A stretch of 64,000 bases of DNA from assembly GCA_052400625.1 (NCBI GenBank), contig JBQTGH010000003.1; one strand, given 5' to 3'. The notes below the pieces were generated by a model. It made no database searches and had not been told where the DNA came from. It was given only the letters and a program-made list of their open reading frames with translations. The DNA comes from Thermophagus sp052400625 (GTDB lineage: Bacteria; Bacteroidota; Bacteroidia; Bacteroidales; Marinilabiliaceae). Below, one piece after another: positions 1-9,680 of this stretch (positions are counted from its first letter, which is position 1; each line of letters starts with the position of its first letter). The position numbers and the translations under genes are program-made.

Positions 1-1523
1 TCAAAATCGAGGGGTTTGATCATATAACCATTGAGTTCCACTCCTTCCGAAGTCGTAAATGAGAAAAACTCCTTTCGGGGAAGATTGAATTGTGCCAGTC
101 TATTCTTCAAATCGCTGTTGTCTTCAAGCACCCTCACTTTTTTACCTTTATTATCATAGACCGTTATCTGGGGGACTTCCCCTGCTGAGGACCAAGTATT
201 GACAAAAAACTCGAAATCACTGCTGAATTCAGCCTCACTATACCCTTGATCAGAAGATAGCCGCACAATGGTCTTTCCTTCCATGTCAACGGAATAAATT
301 TCGCGCTGCAGAGGTGATTCTTTGGCAGCTTGGAAATAAAACACTTTTTTCCCCGCATCAAAGCCATAAAAGTCGGTGATCTCCCATGGGCCCGAAGTTA
401 CCTGCCGCACTTTTATACCGGCCATGGTGTACAAGTGAATATGGTTGTATCCATCTTCCTGTCCCACATAAACAAAGTGTTTACCGTCGGGTAGAAACCT
501 TAAATTATCTAAAACATTTTCAGGAACATATTGTGCCTCACGAATGGTGAGAAGCGTATTGCTGACTCCTGATGCCGGGTTAGCCACCATTAGCTCGAGT
601 TCATTTTGCAAACGACTTAACTTGATAATACCCAGTTTTTCAGGATCATAACTCCATCGCAAACGGGGCACATAGGCATCGGACAAGTCACCCAGATCCA
701 TGGTTTTGATGGTTCGATTCTTCACGTTAAAAACATGCACCGATACTTTGGAATTCGTCTCTCCCGCTTTGGGATATTTATATTCATATCTTCCGGGATA
801 AAGGACAAATTCCGGCCGTTCGGGAATCTTTCCACCATACAAGGGAAAGCTGAATTGCCTCACTTCGGATTCGTCGAACCGCACAAAGGCCAGGTCTTCA
901 CTGTTGGGCGACCACTCCATGGCACTATTATAGCCAAACTCTTCCTCATAGACCCAGTCGGGGATTCCATTGATGATTCGGTTCTTTTCTCCGTCCTCAG
1001 TAACGGCACTGGTGGTGCCAAACCGCAATTTTTTCAGATAGATATTGTTATTCTTCACATAAGCCACCATCTGACCGTTGGGTGAAAACAAAGGAACCTG
1101 CTGTTTGCCCTCATCTGCCAACGGCAATAATTCTTTGTATTTTATATCATACACATAATATCGAGCTAGAAACGAACGCCTGTAAATCCTCTCCACATCA
1201 TTATATACAAGTATTTTAGTCTCATCAGGACTAAATTCATAACCGGCAATATATTTTACCGAGTCAGGATTCTTTTTAATCTTCTCAATATCAAAAAGCA
1301 CCGCCACCTTCTCACCCGTTTTAAAGGAATGTTTCACGATTTTGGTCCCATTGCCTTCTAATGTTGTATAAAACCTCCCATCGTTCATAGAACGGAGGCC
1401 CGAAATGGTTTTGGGTCTGAAGGTTCCTCTAAGGGTAAAATCTTCCAATTCGACCGTTTGTGTTTGTGAAAATGTCCATATACTGCTCAGCGAAAGGAAA
1501 AGGATAAAAGTAATTCGTTTCAT
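1..1523 (-). CDS. Dipeptidyl peptidase IV family (S9B) serine peptidase, N-terminal part
   Basis: This is the first 507 residues of a secreted prolyl dipeptidase. The gene runs off the left edge, so the catalytic alpha/beta-hydrolase domain is not in view. A signal peptide (MKRITFILFLSLSSIWTFSQ) is followed by WD-like beta-propeller repeats. At residues 189-196 lies DWVYEEEF, the DPP-IV motif whose glutamates hold the substrate's free amino terminus, so the dipeptidyl activity type is well supported. The protein should act in the periplasm, releasing dipeptides such as X-Pro. The start at 1523 is the only Met in front of the signal peptide. The frame is open throughout the part I can read. 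Confidence 0.9.
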   Translation of the reverse strand, partial: MKRITFILFLSLSSIWTFSQTQTVELEDFTLRGTFRPKTISGLRSMNDGRFYTTLEGNGTKIVKHSFKTGEKVAVLFDIEKIKKNPDSVKYIAGYEFSPDETKILVYNDVERIYRRSFLARYYVYDIKYKELLPLADEGKQQVPLFSPNGQMVAYVKNNNIYLKKLRFGTTSAVTEDGEKNRIINGIPDWVYEEEFGYNSAMEWSPNSEDLAFVRFDESEVRQFSFPLYGGKIPERPEFVLYPGRYEYKYPKAGETNSKVSVHVFNVKNRTIKTMDLGDLSDAYVPRLRWSYDPEKLGIIKLSRLQNELELMVANPASGVSNTLLTIREAQYVPENVLDNLRFLPDGKHFVYVGQEDGYNHIHLYTMAGIKVRQVTSGPWEITDFYGFDAGKKVFYFQAAKESPLQREIYSVDMEGKTIVRLSSDQGYSEAEFSSDFEFFVNTWSSAGEVPQITVYDNKGKKVRVLEDNSDLKNRLAQFNLPRKEFFSFTTSEGVELNGYMIKPLDF

Positions 1524-1606
1524 ATTTTTGGTTTTGTCATTCATTTACTAGGTATATTACTCTAAATCAATAGATCTAATGAAACTAAAGGATTATTTTT
1601 GAGTCA

Positions 1607-1762
1607 TTAGTGGTTAGTGATTAGTCTATTTAGTTCACCAATCTCTTCAATCCCCTCAATCTCATCGCCTATTGAGCTAATTGAAACTGGCATTTCCTCA
1701 TCTTCTTTACAGGAAACAAAAAATAAAGGCAACAACAAAATAATAATGATAATTTTTTTCAT
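1607..1762 (-). CDS. Small predicted lipoprotein (51 aa)
   Basis: A short reading frame begins with a typical lipoprotein signal: two lysines, a run of isoleucine and leucine, then the lipobox LFFVSC. The mature part is acidic (CKEDEEMPVSISS and onward) and about 34 residues long. I do not recognise a family. It may be a genuine small lipoprotein or the surviving N-terminus of a longer decayed gene, since its tail reads into AT-rich repeat-like DNA (TTAGTGGTTAGTGATTAG) that resembles sequence near 1910-1936. Confidence 0.5.
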   Translation of the reverse strand: MKKIIIIILLLPLFFVSCKEDEEMPVSISSIGDEIEGIEEIGELNRLITNH

Positions 1763-1934
1763 GACTTAAGATTTTGGTTAGGATAGCTACGAAATTATTG
1801 AAAACTTTAAATAAAACATCTATTCATAGTCCCGAAAAAAAAAATTTAAGTCATCTCAATATTATTTTAGCTTTTAGTTTAACCAACAGTGATGACCATT
1901 GCCTGTTCACTATTCACTAATAACCAACCACTAA

Positions 1935-1992
1935 ATACTTCTTCTGCCTGTGCACTTCTGCTTCTGTATTTTCATGAACATGCTCGTTTCAT
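1935..1992 (-). repeat. Partial copy (5' end) of the dispersed ATGAAACGAGCATG repeat
   Basis: Read on the minus strand this begins ATGAAACGAGCATG and carries the CAGAAGCAGAAGTG stretch that is also seen in the long copies at 54604-54846 and 20725-20856. The 3' part of the unit is missing. It lies between the MFS gene and the small lipoprotein and points toward the latter. Confidence 0.6.
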
Positions 1993-2020
1993 TGTCAGAT
2001 TGCAAATGAGCCATTGCAAA

Positions 2021-3196
2021 TCAAGATTTCGCCACTTCAAGTTTTATCCCGGAGCTCCAAAGCATCCCGACGAAGGCGAACAAACAAAGCGCTGACGCCA
2101 CCAACATCGCCGGTTGATAACTTCCGAATAAATCATGTAGCCACCCTCCGGTGTAAGGTCCTGCAATTCCTGAGATGCCATAGCCTAAAAATACCAAAGG
2201 ATAAATTTTCCCCAAATTGTCTAATCCATATATCTGAGCCGTTTCTTTGGCGTATATAACGAAGTTGGCACCATAACTAAAGCCTGCCCCAAAAGCCATG
2301 GTCAGATAAAAGACCGAGTCAAGGGCAAAAAGACCGATCATAAGTGTTACCACGGCCGTAAGAATGAGGGATAAGGGCATCAAAATCTTTCCGGAAACCA
2401 TATCATTTAGCCACCCCCAAAACAGTCGGCCCATAAAATTGGCAATGGAAAAAACCGTTATCCCTAAAACAAGGATCGTTTCATCAATAGGATATTGACC
2501 GCCGATGGGCTTAAGATTACCGATAATAAGCAGCCCACCAAACGTGCCGATAAAAATACCGAAGAATAGACGAAGAAACCTTATGTCTTTAATGAGTCGC
2601 CCCATAGGCATCAAGGCGGAAATAGTTTCTTGAGTAGCAGGGCGACGGAAAAAAAAAGATGCAGACAACAGCAAGGTTCCTTTAACCAACCCCATCACCA
2701 AAAAAATCCTGGTTAATTCGGTCCCTTCGGCCAAGAATCGTCCCACGATAAGCGATTCGAGAATAGCACCCCCACCAAAACCAGCTGAAACCAGACCGGT
2801 AATAAGTCCTTTACGGTTGGGGTACCACTCTACAGGTATAGAGATTGAGATTAGATAACCCAAACCGGTACCAACACCAGCAAGTAACGAAAGACCTATT
2901 AACATTATTCCAAAGCCGGGACCGGAAATCCCTGCCATAACATATCCTAATCCGTATATTATTGCTGCTACCATTGCCAGTTTTGAAGGGCCCCAACGCA
3001 CTAACAGTGAACGACCTACAACCATGGCCACGGTAAAGATGCCTATCAATACTCCAAATATCAATTGAGTCTGACCCGTACTATAGCCATATTCCGAAAT
3101 GAGTCGGGGCACATAAATACTCCATGCGTAAATTGTTCCAAGTACAAGCATTGTAATTACGGCGGCTACAACCGTCAGATAACCTTTTAACTTCAT
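2021..3196 (-). CDS. OFA-type major facilitator superfamily transporter
   Basis: A 391-residue inner-membrane carrier with about twelve hydrophobic segments. The N-terminal signature GTIYAWSIYVPRLISEYG is typical of the oxalate:formate antiporter (OFA) branch of the MFS, which exchanges small carboxylates; the substrate cannot be told from sequence. The frame is open 16 codons further upstream, but the Met at 3196 (MKLKGYLTVV) starts directly before the first transmembrane helix and is preferred. It is transcribed away from the RRM gene, with a shared 210-bp intergenic region. Confidence 0.85.
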   Translation of the reverse strand: MKLKGYLTVVAAVITMLVLGTIYAWSIYVPRLISEYGYSTGQTQLIFGVLIGIFTVAMVVGRSLLVRWGPSKLAMVAAIIYGLGYVMAGISGPGFGIMLIGLSLLAGVGTGLGYLISISIPVEWYPNRKGLITGLVSAGFGGGAILESLIVGRFLAEGTELTRIFLVMGLVKGTLLLSASFFFRRPATQETISALMPMGRLIKDIRFLRLFFGIFIGTFGGLLIIGNLKPIGGQYPIDETILVLGITVFSIANFMGRLFWGWLNDMVSGKILMPLSLILTAVVTLMIGLFALDSVFYLTMAFGAGFSYGANFVIYAKETAQIYGLDNLGKIYPLVFLGYGISGIAGPYTGGWLHDLFGSYQPAMLVASALCLFAFVGMLWSSGIKLEVAKS

Positions 3197-3409
3197 AACA
3201 AAACTTTTATTTATACATTTTTCACACATCGAAATAACCCACAAACCAAAAAAAAGTTGTTACTTTGCATAAAATAGATTTAATTCTGTTCAGATCTTCT
3301 TCTGTCCAGAAAACATTGTAAGCAACTTCTTTTATTTTTCTCTGAATTGCCTTTACAACACTTCTATTCAATCAAATTATTTTTTTACTTTTTTACACGT
3401 TTAAATTTT

Positions 3410-3712
3410 ATGAATCTTTTTGTAGCTAAATTAAGCGCCGCTACCACAAGCGACGACTTAAATGAATTGTTTGCCGAATACGGCGAAGTAGTATCTGCCA
3501 AAGTAATTATGGACAGAGACACCGGAACATCCAAACGTTTCGGATTTGTGGAAATGAAAGATGAAGATGCCGCCATGAAGGCCATCAAGGACCTGAATGA
3601 ATGCCTCTTTGACAACAGCCCCATCGTGGTTAAAAAGGCTCGTCCAAAGGGCGAAGCCAGACATAACAACTCTTTTGGAAATAACCGTTACCAAGGAAAC
3701 AGAAGGTTCTAA
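3410..3712 (+). CDS. RRM-domain RNA-binding protein
   Basis: A 100-residue single RNA recognition motif protein of the small bacterial kind common in Bacteroidota and cyanobacteria. RNP2 is LFVAKL (residues 3-8) and RNP1 is KRFGFVEM (42-49), with both aromatic positions present. The tail (about residue 80 onward) is rich in Asn, Arg and Gly, as in cold-induced relatives. The start at 3410 is chosen because it begins directly at the first beta strand; the longer frame from 3347 adds only a low-complexity Phe-rich stretch. A 5' leader of more than 100 nt is likely. Probably an RNA chaperone or translational regulator. Confidence 0.92.
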   Translation: MNLFVAKLSAATTSDDLNELFAEYGEVVSAKVIMDRDTGTSKRFGFVEMKDEDAAMKAIKDLNECLFDNSPIVVKKARPKGEARHNNSFGNNRYQGNRRF

Positions 3713-3718
3713 ATAAAG

Positions 3719-3757
3719 ACGGCAAAGAAATCTATTTTTCTTTTGCCGTGTATTTTT
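3719..3757 (+). terminator. Intrinsic terminator of the RRM gene
   Basis: The stem ACGGCAAA pairs with TTTGCCGT and is followed by a T-rich run, seven bases after the RRM stop codon. Confidence 0.8.
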
Positions 3758-3828
3758 CCATGATTCGCAAAGGACTCAATGAGGTGCTTTATGGAAATAC
3801 CAGCTTTACAGAAAAACTTTAACTAAAT

Positions 3829-3862
3829 AAAAAGAGGAGACACCACAGTCTCCTCTTTTTAT
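3829..3862. terminator. Bidirectional terminator-like hairpin
   Basis: A perfect 12-bp stem (AAAAAGAGGAGA with TCTCCTCTTTTT) and an 8-base loop lie between two convergent genes. A-tract and T-tract ends suit termination in both directions. Confidence 0.75.
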
Positions 3863-3952
3863 TTATAACATTTAATATATAGCCACCTACAACTCTACAA
3901 CAAAAAATTGGCGTTAAAAATAACAACTTCATTATCTCATCAATTCTTCTGC

Positions 3953-4414
3953 TCACCCATCAACCCTTATCTTTCCGACCAATTTTTTAACAGAGGAAGG
4001 ATTATCGTTGACTGCTACCATAGCTTTGTGAATCTCCTCCGGGAAAAAAATCACAAAACCACCTTTGGGATAGTTTACCGACATCCCATTGTCTCCCCCA
4101 AAGAAAGTGCAATCCTTCTCTGAATCATAAGGAACCTCTATCTCCATCTTATTTTCCTCGGCATATTTTAAAATCTCGTCACCCTCAAGAAGAAAGTGAA
4201 CATCAATATGACGTTCATGGGATTCCCAAACGGCCTTATCTACCGGCTTGGTCATTTGTTCCATTATATTCACAAAAACATCGTCGCCTCTTAGATCAAC
4301 ACGCCCTTCCTGAAAATCCTGGATATCGTAATTCTCCATATAATCCAACACAATCTCTAGTGCTGGATGAATCATATAGTATCTAGCAGCGTTTTCAAAA
4401 GTATCTATAATCAT
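3953..4414 (-). CDS. YhcH/YjgK/YiaL family protein
   Basis: A 153-residue cupin-like protein of the YhcH/YjgK/YiaL family. Landmarks are ERHIDVHFLLEGDE in the middle and FFPEEIHKAMVAV followed by KKLVGKIRV at the end; the histidines and glutamate in these blocks are the presumed metal ligands. Relatives have been linked to sugar or sialic-acid metabolism (for example as anomerases), but the substrate here is unknown. It stands alone, convergent with the RRM gene. Confidence 0.88.
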   Translation of the reverse strand: MIIDTFENAARYYMIHPALEIVLDYMENYDIQDFQEGRVDLRGDDVFVNIMEQMTKPVDKAVWESHERHIDVHFLLEGDEILKYAEENKMEIEVPYDSEKDCTFFGGDNGMSVNYPKGGFVIFFPEEIHKAMVAVNDNPSSVKKLVGKIRVDG

Positions 4415-4807
4415 TATTCAAAATTTGAAGTTTAAATATATTCTGTAATCAATAACACCAAACAAATATCTTAAAAAAACAGGACTTGCGAAAAAAAAAT
4501 GAAGAGTTAACTCTTGGGTAGACCTACAGATATTAATGATCAAAGGCAAAAAACCACATGAAATTTTGTTTCCATACGACAATTTATTAAAATATCATAC
4601 ACTAACTTACATAACTTTAAACCAAAATATTTGACCTTGATCAATTTTAAAATATTGATTTACAAATTCAATCTTTAACCATTGCTCATTTTTCTGAATA
4701 AATATTTTAATTCTGTAATCCATTATTTTTTATTATTTTTATGGTATAGAAACTATCTGCTGATACTTTCAGATTTTTCGCATAGCAAATTTATCAAACA
4801 CCATATT
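4415..4807. other. Intergenic region upstream of ablA
   Basis: No gene seen. AT-rich DNA between divergent genes, so it must carry promoters for yhcH (minus) and ablA (plus). A perfect 14-bp palindrome AAGAGTTAACTCTT at 4502-4515 is the only clear dyad and could be an operator. Confidence 0.4.
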
Positions 4808-6130
4808 ATGGCCATTTTTACAGCAAAACAACAACGCATTGCAAACAAAATCGACTCATCTTCAGAATTATCCAATTGGCGCGACTGGAAGTGGCATTTA
4901 AAACATTCCATAAGAACCATCGACAAATTTGAAGAGCTAACAGGAATAAAATTTCCTGAAAAAGAAAAAAAACAACTTGAAGTCACAAAAAACAAATTTC
5001 CCCTTTCCATTACTCCATACTATCTATCTCTTATCAAAAAGGAAAATTTCAGAAATGATCCGATCTACAAACAATCATTTCTCGACTATAGAGAACTTAA
5101 TGTTACCCAATATGAAATGGGAGACCCTCTTTCCGAAGACCGCGACAGCCCGGTACCCGGGATCACTCATCGCTATCCCGACAGAGTGCTGTTTCATATC
5201 AGCAATGTTTGCGCCATGTATTGTAGACACTGCACAAGAAAACGAAAAGTAGGCGATAAAGATTTTGTTCCGGGAAAATCTCAAATCGAATTGGGATTAG
5301 ACTATATTCGAAAAACCTCACAGGTCCGTGACGTATTATTATCAGGCGGCGATCCCTTCCTACTATCTGACGATTATCTCGATTGGATTCTTACGGAAAT
5401 AGACAAAATCGATCACGTTCAGGTCGTGCGAATAGGAACACGCACCCCCGTAGTTCTGCCTTACCGAATCACCGACAATCTGGTAAACATGCTTAAAAAG
5501 CATCATCCTCTTTGGATCAATACCCATTTTAATCACCCGAGGGAAATCACCTCTTCCTCTAAAGAAGCACTGCGCAAACTGGCAGATGCCGGTATACCGC
5601 TGGGCAACCAATCGGTTCTTTTGTCTGATGTCAATGATTGCCCAAGAATAATGAAAGATTTGGTTCATAAATTGGTAGCCAACAGGGTTCGCCCCTATTA
5701 TTTGTATCAATGTGACCTCTCCGAAGGATTGTCACATTTCCGAACTCCTGTAGGAAAAGGTATTGAAATTATTGAAAGTTTGATTGGCCACACAAGCGGA
5801 TTTGCCGTTCCAACTTATGTCATTGATGCACCCGGAGGAGGCGGAAAGATTCCTGTCATGCCCAACTATATCATCTCATGGTCTACCAACAAAGTAATTC
5901 TTCGTAATTACGAAGGAGTAATCACCTCCTACCAGGAACCGGACCATTATCATCCTTCCACTTGCGATCTCAACTGTAAAGAGTGTAACCTCGAATTGGA
6001 CTTAGATGAAGGCTTCGAAGAAAATGCCATCGGAATAGAAAAACTGCTTTCCGATTATGATACATCCATATCATTAGTCCCATCCGATAACGAACGCATT
6101 CAAAGAAGAGAAGACAATGGACATGATTGA
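4808..6130 (+). CDS. ablA: Lysine 2,3-aminomutase
   Basis: A 440-residue radical SAM enzyme that converts L-alpha-lysine to L-beta-lysine. The cluster cysteines are C135, C139 and C142 (CAMYCRHC), the PLP-binding lysine is K347 in [10 protein letters not shown], and the C-terminal cysteine motif CDLNCKEC is present. ATG at 4808 ([10 protein letters not shown]) is chosen over the upstream in-frame start at 4682, which would add an unlikely hydrophobic leader. The last 14 bases overlap the acetyltransferase gene ablB, so translational coupling is likely. Together they make N-epsilon-acetyl-beta-lysine, a compatible solute for salt stress. Confidence 0.95.
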   Translation: MAIFTAKQQRIANKIDSSSELSNWRDWKWHLKHSIRTIDKFEELTGIKFPEKEKKQLEVTKNKFPLSITPYYLSLIKKENFRNDPIYKQSFLDYRELNVTQYEMGDPLSEDRDSPVPGITHRYPDRVLFHISNVCAMYCRHCTRKRKVGDKDFVPGKSQIELGLDYIRKTSQVRDVLLSGGDPFLLSDDYLDWILTEIDKIDHVQVVRIGTRTPVVLPYRITDNLVNMLKKHHPLWINTHFNHPREITSSSKEALRKLADAGIPLGNQSVLLSDVNDCPRIMKDLVHKLVANRVRPYYLYQCDLSEGLSHFRTPVGKGIEIIESLIGHTSGFAVPTYVIDAPGGGGKIPVMPNYIISWSTNKVILRNYEGVITSYQEPDHYHPSTCDLNCKECNLELDLDEGFEENAIGIEKLLSDYDTSISLVPSDNERIQRREDNGHD

Positions 6131-6944
6131 AATAATAGGAAAATCAATACTTCAACACGGCCCGGAAAGTAGCCGGGTCTATTTAATGGAACTCTCACCT
6201 TCCGAATTTCCAAACATCATTGGTCAAATGGATGCCTTAGCAAAGACTAACGGCTACGGAAAAATATTCGCTAAAATCTCCGCCCGTTATGCCCCGGCCT
6301 TTATTATGGCCGGCTATGAAACCGAAGCCTTTGTACCGGGTTTCTATTTGGGTTCGGAAGATGCATTCTTTATGGCAAAGTACTTTGACCCTAAACGAAA
6401 AAAAGTAAACCAACAAGAGATGCAACAATTTCAAAAATTGCTTGATGCTGATTCCCGTCCAGAACTCTCCTCGCTTGATGCGTCATACAAAATGAGAAAA
6501 CTTGTCAATACCGACATTCCAGACATGTCGACGGTTTTTTCTAATGTGTTTGACAGCTATCCGTTTCCAATATTCGATACAGAATTCCTGAAAAAGGAAA
6601 TGAGCGAACAAACTCGTTACTTCGGTATTTTTCAAAATGATAAACTAGTCGCCATCAGTTCGGCCGAGTGCAACGAACGGTACAAAAATGCCGAAATGAC
6701 CGATTTTGCAGTCCTTCCTTCTCAAAGAGGGAAAAAACTTGCCAGCCATTTGCTGCATATGATGGAAGAGTATTTAGTTCTCAGAGGCTATTTAACCTTC
6801 TATACCATTGCCAGATTAAAATCACTTTCCATGAATAAAACCTTTTTAAACAATGGATATAGTTACTCCGGAACTTTATTTAACAACACCCAGATCGCAG
6901 GCCAGATAGAAAGCATGAATATATGGTACAAAAGAATTATTTAA
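6117..6944 (+). CDS. ablB: Beta-lysine N6-acetyltransferase
   Basis: A 275-residue GNAT-family acetyltransferase that acetylates beta-lysine on its side-chain nitrogen. The acetyl-CoA motif is [17 protein letters not shown] in the C-terminal third; the N-terminal half ([23 protein letters not shown]) is typical of AblB. ATG codons at 6117 and 6123 both lie inside the end of ablA and either could be used. The gene ends tail to tail with a MarR gene, the two stop codons overlapping by four bases. Confidence 0.93.
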   Translation: MDMIEIIGKSILQHGPESSRVYLMELSPSEFPNIIGQMDALAKTNGYGKIFAKISARYAPAFIMAGYETEAFVPGFYLGSEDAFFMAKYFDPKRKKVNQQEMQQFQKLLDADSRPELSSLDASYKMRKLVNTDIPDMSTVFSNVFDSYPFPIFDTEFLKKEMSEQTRYFGIFQNDKLVAISSAECNERYKNAEMTDFAVLPSQRGKKLASHLLHMMEEYLVLRGYLTFYTIARLKSLSMNKTFLNNGYSYSGTLFNNTQIAGQIESMNIWYKRII

Positions 6945-7444
6945 CCCGATAGTGAATCGCTTCCGGCTTCAGTCTCCAGGTCGCCCGTTATCAAAGGCAT
7001 CACATCTGTGGTATTGGTTTCAATTTCCAGCATTTCAATTAACAAATCTAAAGTACGCCCCACTCTCTCAAGCTCTTGAGCCGACAAACCCTTTAACTTC
7101 CAATCCAGTCGCTGTTGAAGTAAATCTGGAGTTTGTTCCAACAATTCATCACCGGCGGAAGTCAAGGCAATATGCATCACCCGCTTATCACCAGATTTGG
7201 GCAAGCGAGCCAAAAACCCCTTCTTTTCAAGCCGATTAATAATTCCTGTAACAGTACTGGAGTTCAAGTTTAGATGATCACGGATCGATTTTTGAGTAGC
7301 CTGATAGCCGGGCGAGGTCTTCAGATACTCCAGACACAATATCTGAGGAATACTCACCCCGAAGTCTTTCTGAACCCGCTTGGATTCCAAATTAATGGAA
7401 CGAACTATCCGTCTGATTTTAATTAAAATATCTTTATAATCCAT
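6941..7444 (-). CDS. MarR-family transcriptional regulator
   Basis: A 167-residue winged-helix regulator. The recognition helix region (HLNLNSSTVTGIINRLEKKGF) and the wing (LPKSGDKRVMHIALTSAG) are standard. The C-terminal 30 residues are an acidic extension beyond the usual MarR length. It is convergent with ablAB and lies 15 bp downstream of the WalJ-like gene, with which it could be cotranscribed. Control of ablAB is plausible from position only. Confidence 0.9.
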   Translation of the reverse strand: MDYKDILIKIRRIVRSINLESKRVQKDFGVSIPQILCLEYLKTSPGYQATQKSIRDHLNLNSSTVTGIINRLEKKGFLARLPKSGDKRVMHIALTSAGDELLEQTPDLLQQRLDWKLKGLSAQELERVGRTLDLLIEMLEIETNTTDVMPLITGDLETEAGSDSLSG

Positions 7445-7459
7445 TTTTTCGATCGTGGT

Positions 7460-8239
7460 TCAGCGGGCCACCATTTCATTTTTTATCTGGTAAATTTCTG
7501 AAGGTGCATATCGATTGGTGAGTCGTACCGAACACGCAGCACTCAAATCCTTAAACGCCTCAAGCGCTATATCAGGCCGATTATTTTCTGCCGAAAGATG
7601 AGAAAGATAAACCACCTCTAAACTATCGGTCCTGTGGTTTTCAAGCAATTCAAATGCCTGATGATTAGACAGGTGACCATGCTCTGATGCCACCCTATTC
7701 TTCAGATGCCAAGGATAAGGGCCACTCCATAGCATATCCTCATCATAATTTGATTCCAGAAATACAGCATGACACTCCGAAAAATGGCGGATAACATTGT
7801 CACATGGCTTCCCAATATCAGTCATAACCCCCACATTTATTCCGCCTTGTTCAATGCGAAAACTACAAGGATCTGCAGCATCGTGTTGCTTGGAAAAGGT
7901 GTGAACCTTCATTTCTCCCACATCCACAATATCTCCAGGAACAAAGCGCCTATATTGAGAAGGACGGTCGGGAGTCCAACTGTTTTCATACGTCGGCGCT
8001 GTCATATATACCGGAATGTTCAGATGTTTACTCAGCACTCTAACTCCACGAAAATGATCACGATGCTCGTGCGAAATAAAAATAGCCCGAACCTTAAAAG
8101 GATCCAGCCTTACACGATTCATTCGTTCCAATATCTGACGTCTACTGATGCCTGCGTCAACCAATATCGCATCTTTCTGATTTCCTATATAATAACAATT
8201 CCCATTACTCCCTGATGCCAGGGCACATATTTCTACCAT
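7460..8239 (-). CDS. WalJ/YycJ-like metallo-beta-lactamase fold hydrolase
   Basis: A 259-residue MBL-fold protein close to YycJ/WalJ. It has the zinc motif SHEHRDH (H57, H59, D61, H62), the further ligand region ASEHGHLSNHQA, and the typical opening ICALASGSNGNCYYI. WalJ has been tied to DNA-end processing and cell-wall coordination in Firmicutes; in Bacteroidota it is widespread and its role is less clear. Only 6 bp separate it from the B3/4 gene upstream, so the two are probably one operon. Confidence 0.9.
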   Translation of the reverse strand: MVEICALASGSNGNCYYIGNQKDAILVDAGISRRQILERMNRVRLDPFKVRAIFISHEHRDHFRGVRVLSKHLNIPVYMTAPTYENSWTPDRPSQYRRFVPGDIVDVGEMKVHTFSKQHDAADPCSFRIEQGGINVGVMTDIGKPCDNVIRHFSECHAVFLESNYDEDMLWSGPYPWHLKNRVASEHGHLSNHQAFELLENHRTDSLEVVYLSHLSAENNRPDIALEAFKDLSAACSVRLTNRYAPSEIYQIKNEMVAR

Positions 8240-8245
8240 TGTATT

Positions 8246-8914
8246 CTATAATATTTTGTATTGAGGTGACGCTCCCTTTACAAATTTGCTAAGTAATCCT
8301 GCTAAAATTTCAAGAGCCGCCTCCAATTCCGTTTCGCATCCGTCAAACGAGGGAATAATCATTAATACCGACGAGGTTGCCTCATCAATCATCGTCCGTA
8401 CCGAATCGCTGGTAGGGGTACCGAAAGCGCCCTTCTCATCGCGAAACACAGGGAGATTCTCAATATTCAGCTCACCTCGGCCTATGCCTTCATAAGGTTC
8501 GTTTACCTGTCCTATGCCAAGTGTAACAGGTCCGAAAATCTTCGCCGCATCATATCCGCAAATGGAATAGCCCGTCTTTACCGATGCCAGATTCAGGCAA
8601 TCGACCACTGTATTAACATGATAAAGACCCTTTCCTTTGCTAATTCTCCGCAACAGCGACTCGGCTGATGGCCGGTAACGGTTCGGATCTTTTCCCAACG
8701 TACGGTAAGCATCTTTCGAAGCCTTCACCGCCGGAATATTACGGATAGTCTCAGCATCAAGACGTGAAGATAACCTCCGACAATGTTCATCCAGCTCCTG
8801 TGATAAGCCTTCATCTGTTGCATTCACTTCCACCGACGAAGTAAGCACACCCAACTTAAGAGCCGGCAAACTTTGAAGAAGAGAAGTAAGGATTTCTATT
8901 TCCGGCATGGACAT
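8246..8914 (-). CDS. B3/4 domain protein (PheT-like editing domain)
   Basis: A 222-residue stand-alone B3/4 domain, related to the tRNA-binding and editing module of phenylalanyl-tRNA synthetase beta chain. Landmarks are KDAYRTLGKDPNRYRPS followed by ALLRRI-like helix and VNTVVDCLNLASVKTG. Free-standing copies are thought to act in trans on misacylated tRNA, but the substrate is not known. First gene of the B3/4 - WalJ - MarR run. Confidence 0.87.
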   Translation of the reverse strand: MSMPEIEILTSLLQSLPALKLGVLTSSVEVNATDEGLSQELDEHCRRLSSRLDAETIRNIPAVKASKDAYRTLGKDPNRYRPSAESLLRRISKGKGLYHVNTVVDCLNLASVKTGYSICGYDAAKIFGPVTLGIGQVNEPYEGIGRGELNIENLPVFRDEKGAFGTPTSDSVRTMIDEATSSVLMIIPSFDGCETELEAALEILAGLLSKFVKGASPQYKIL

Positions 8915-9033
8915 TCTAACTCTGTTTTGGAATTAATCAATTTCGCTAAAATACCACTTTTTTTTAAGATTGAATGCGAAAACCGGAACTGTCACCCGCA
9001 TAGAGTTGCTAAGCCTCATTTTTTTCAAGGTAT

Positions 9034-9669
9034 TCAACATCCCAGTTTCCCGTATTTTTGGCCGCATCGTACGTACTCTGCCAGAAAATCAAATAGAACG
9101 GTCGCCGGGTATTGGGAGGTTATTACAACCTCATACTTTAGCATAAACTCTCCCATGTAGTAGCTATAAAAGGCCTCTTTAGGCTTCACCTGCTGCTTAC
9201 CGAAACCTTCCGAAGCAGGATAAGCATAGCATAAAATATTGGTGTACGAAAATCTTTTGATCCCGGCCAAAAGCCTGCACTGCTCAACTCTTGCGAATAG
9301 GCTTCCTGCATTACGGTCAATGGCATGTTGGGCATACCTCCCGCATGAAGAGGCGCCTGATGACCCGAAAAATCTGCAACAGTTCTTTCTTGTAAATCCA
9401 TTTCCAGCGATTGCCGGACCGAACAATGAATTTAAAGCTTATGGCTTCTGAAATCAAAATCTAGTTGAAATGCTCGTCCCTGATACGGAATGATTTTGCG
9501 TAGAAAACCCACTGGTGGTAATATTAAGGGTGCTGTGCCAGGAGTGGTTTTGCCACGGCATAGTTTTCAACCTGATTTTTCCTACGATCTAAATCCATTG
9601 ATGCAATGTTTCAAGCGTATCCTGCATTTCATCAAAATCCAGAATAGGCCAATTTGATCTATTCTTCAT
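9034..9669 (-). pseudogene. Decayed DUF5996 family gene
   Basis: Fragments of one DUF5996 protein can be read on the minus strand in order but in different frames. They are a start at 9669 (MKNRSNWPILDFDEM...LETLHQWI), an in-frame TAG, then IVGKIRLKTMPWQNHSWH, a frame change into IPYQGRAFQLDFDFRSHKL, another into MDLQERTVADF, which is joined directly to SGHQAPLHAGGMPNMP, and after a third change YAYPASEGFG to the stop at 9034. The VADF-SGHQAP junction skips roughly 90 residues that intact relatives carry, so there is an internal deletion besides one stop and at least three frameshifts. The function of the family is unknown. Confidence 0.85.
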
Positions 9670-9680
9670 GTTATTTCCTT

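Noticed and set aside
4682..4807. Upstream start for ablA
   Set aside because: Adds 42 residues rich in Phe, Leu and Tyr that the enzyme family lacks; ATG at 4808 gives the normal N-terminus.
9239..9451. 70-codon plus-strand frame over the DUF5996 region
   Set aside because: Antisense shadow; the minus strand carries the conserved motifs.
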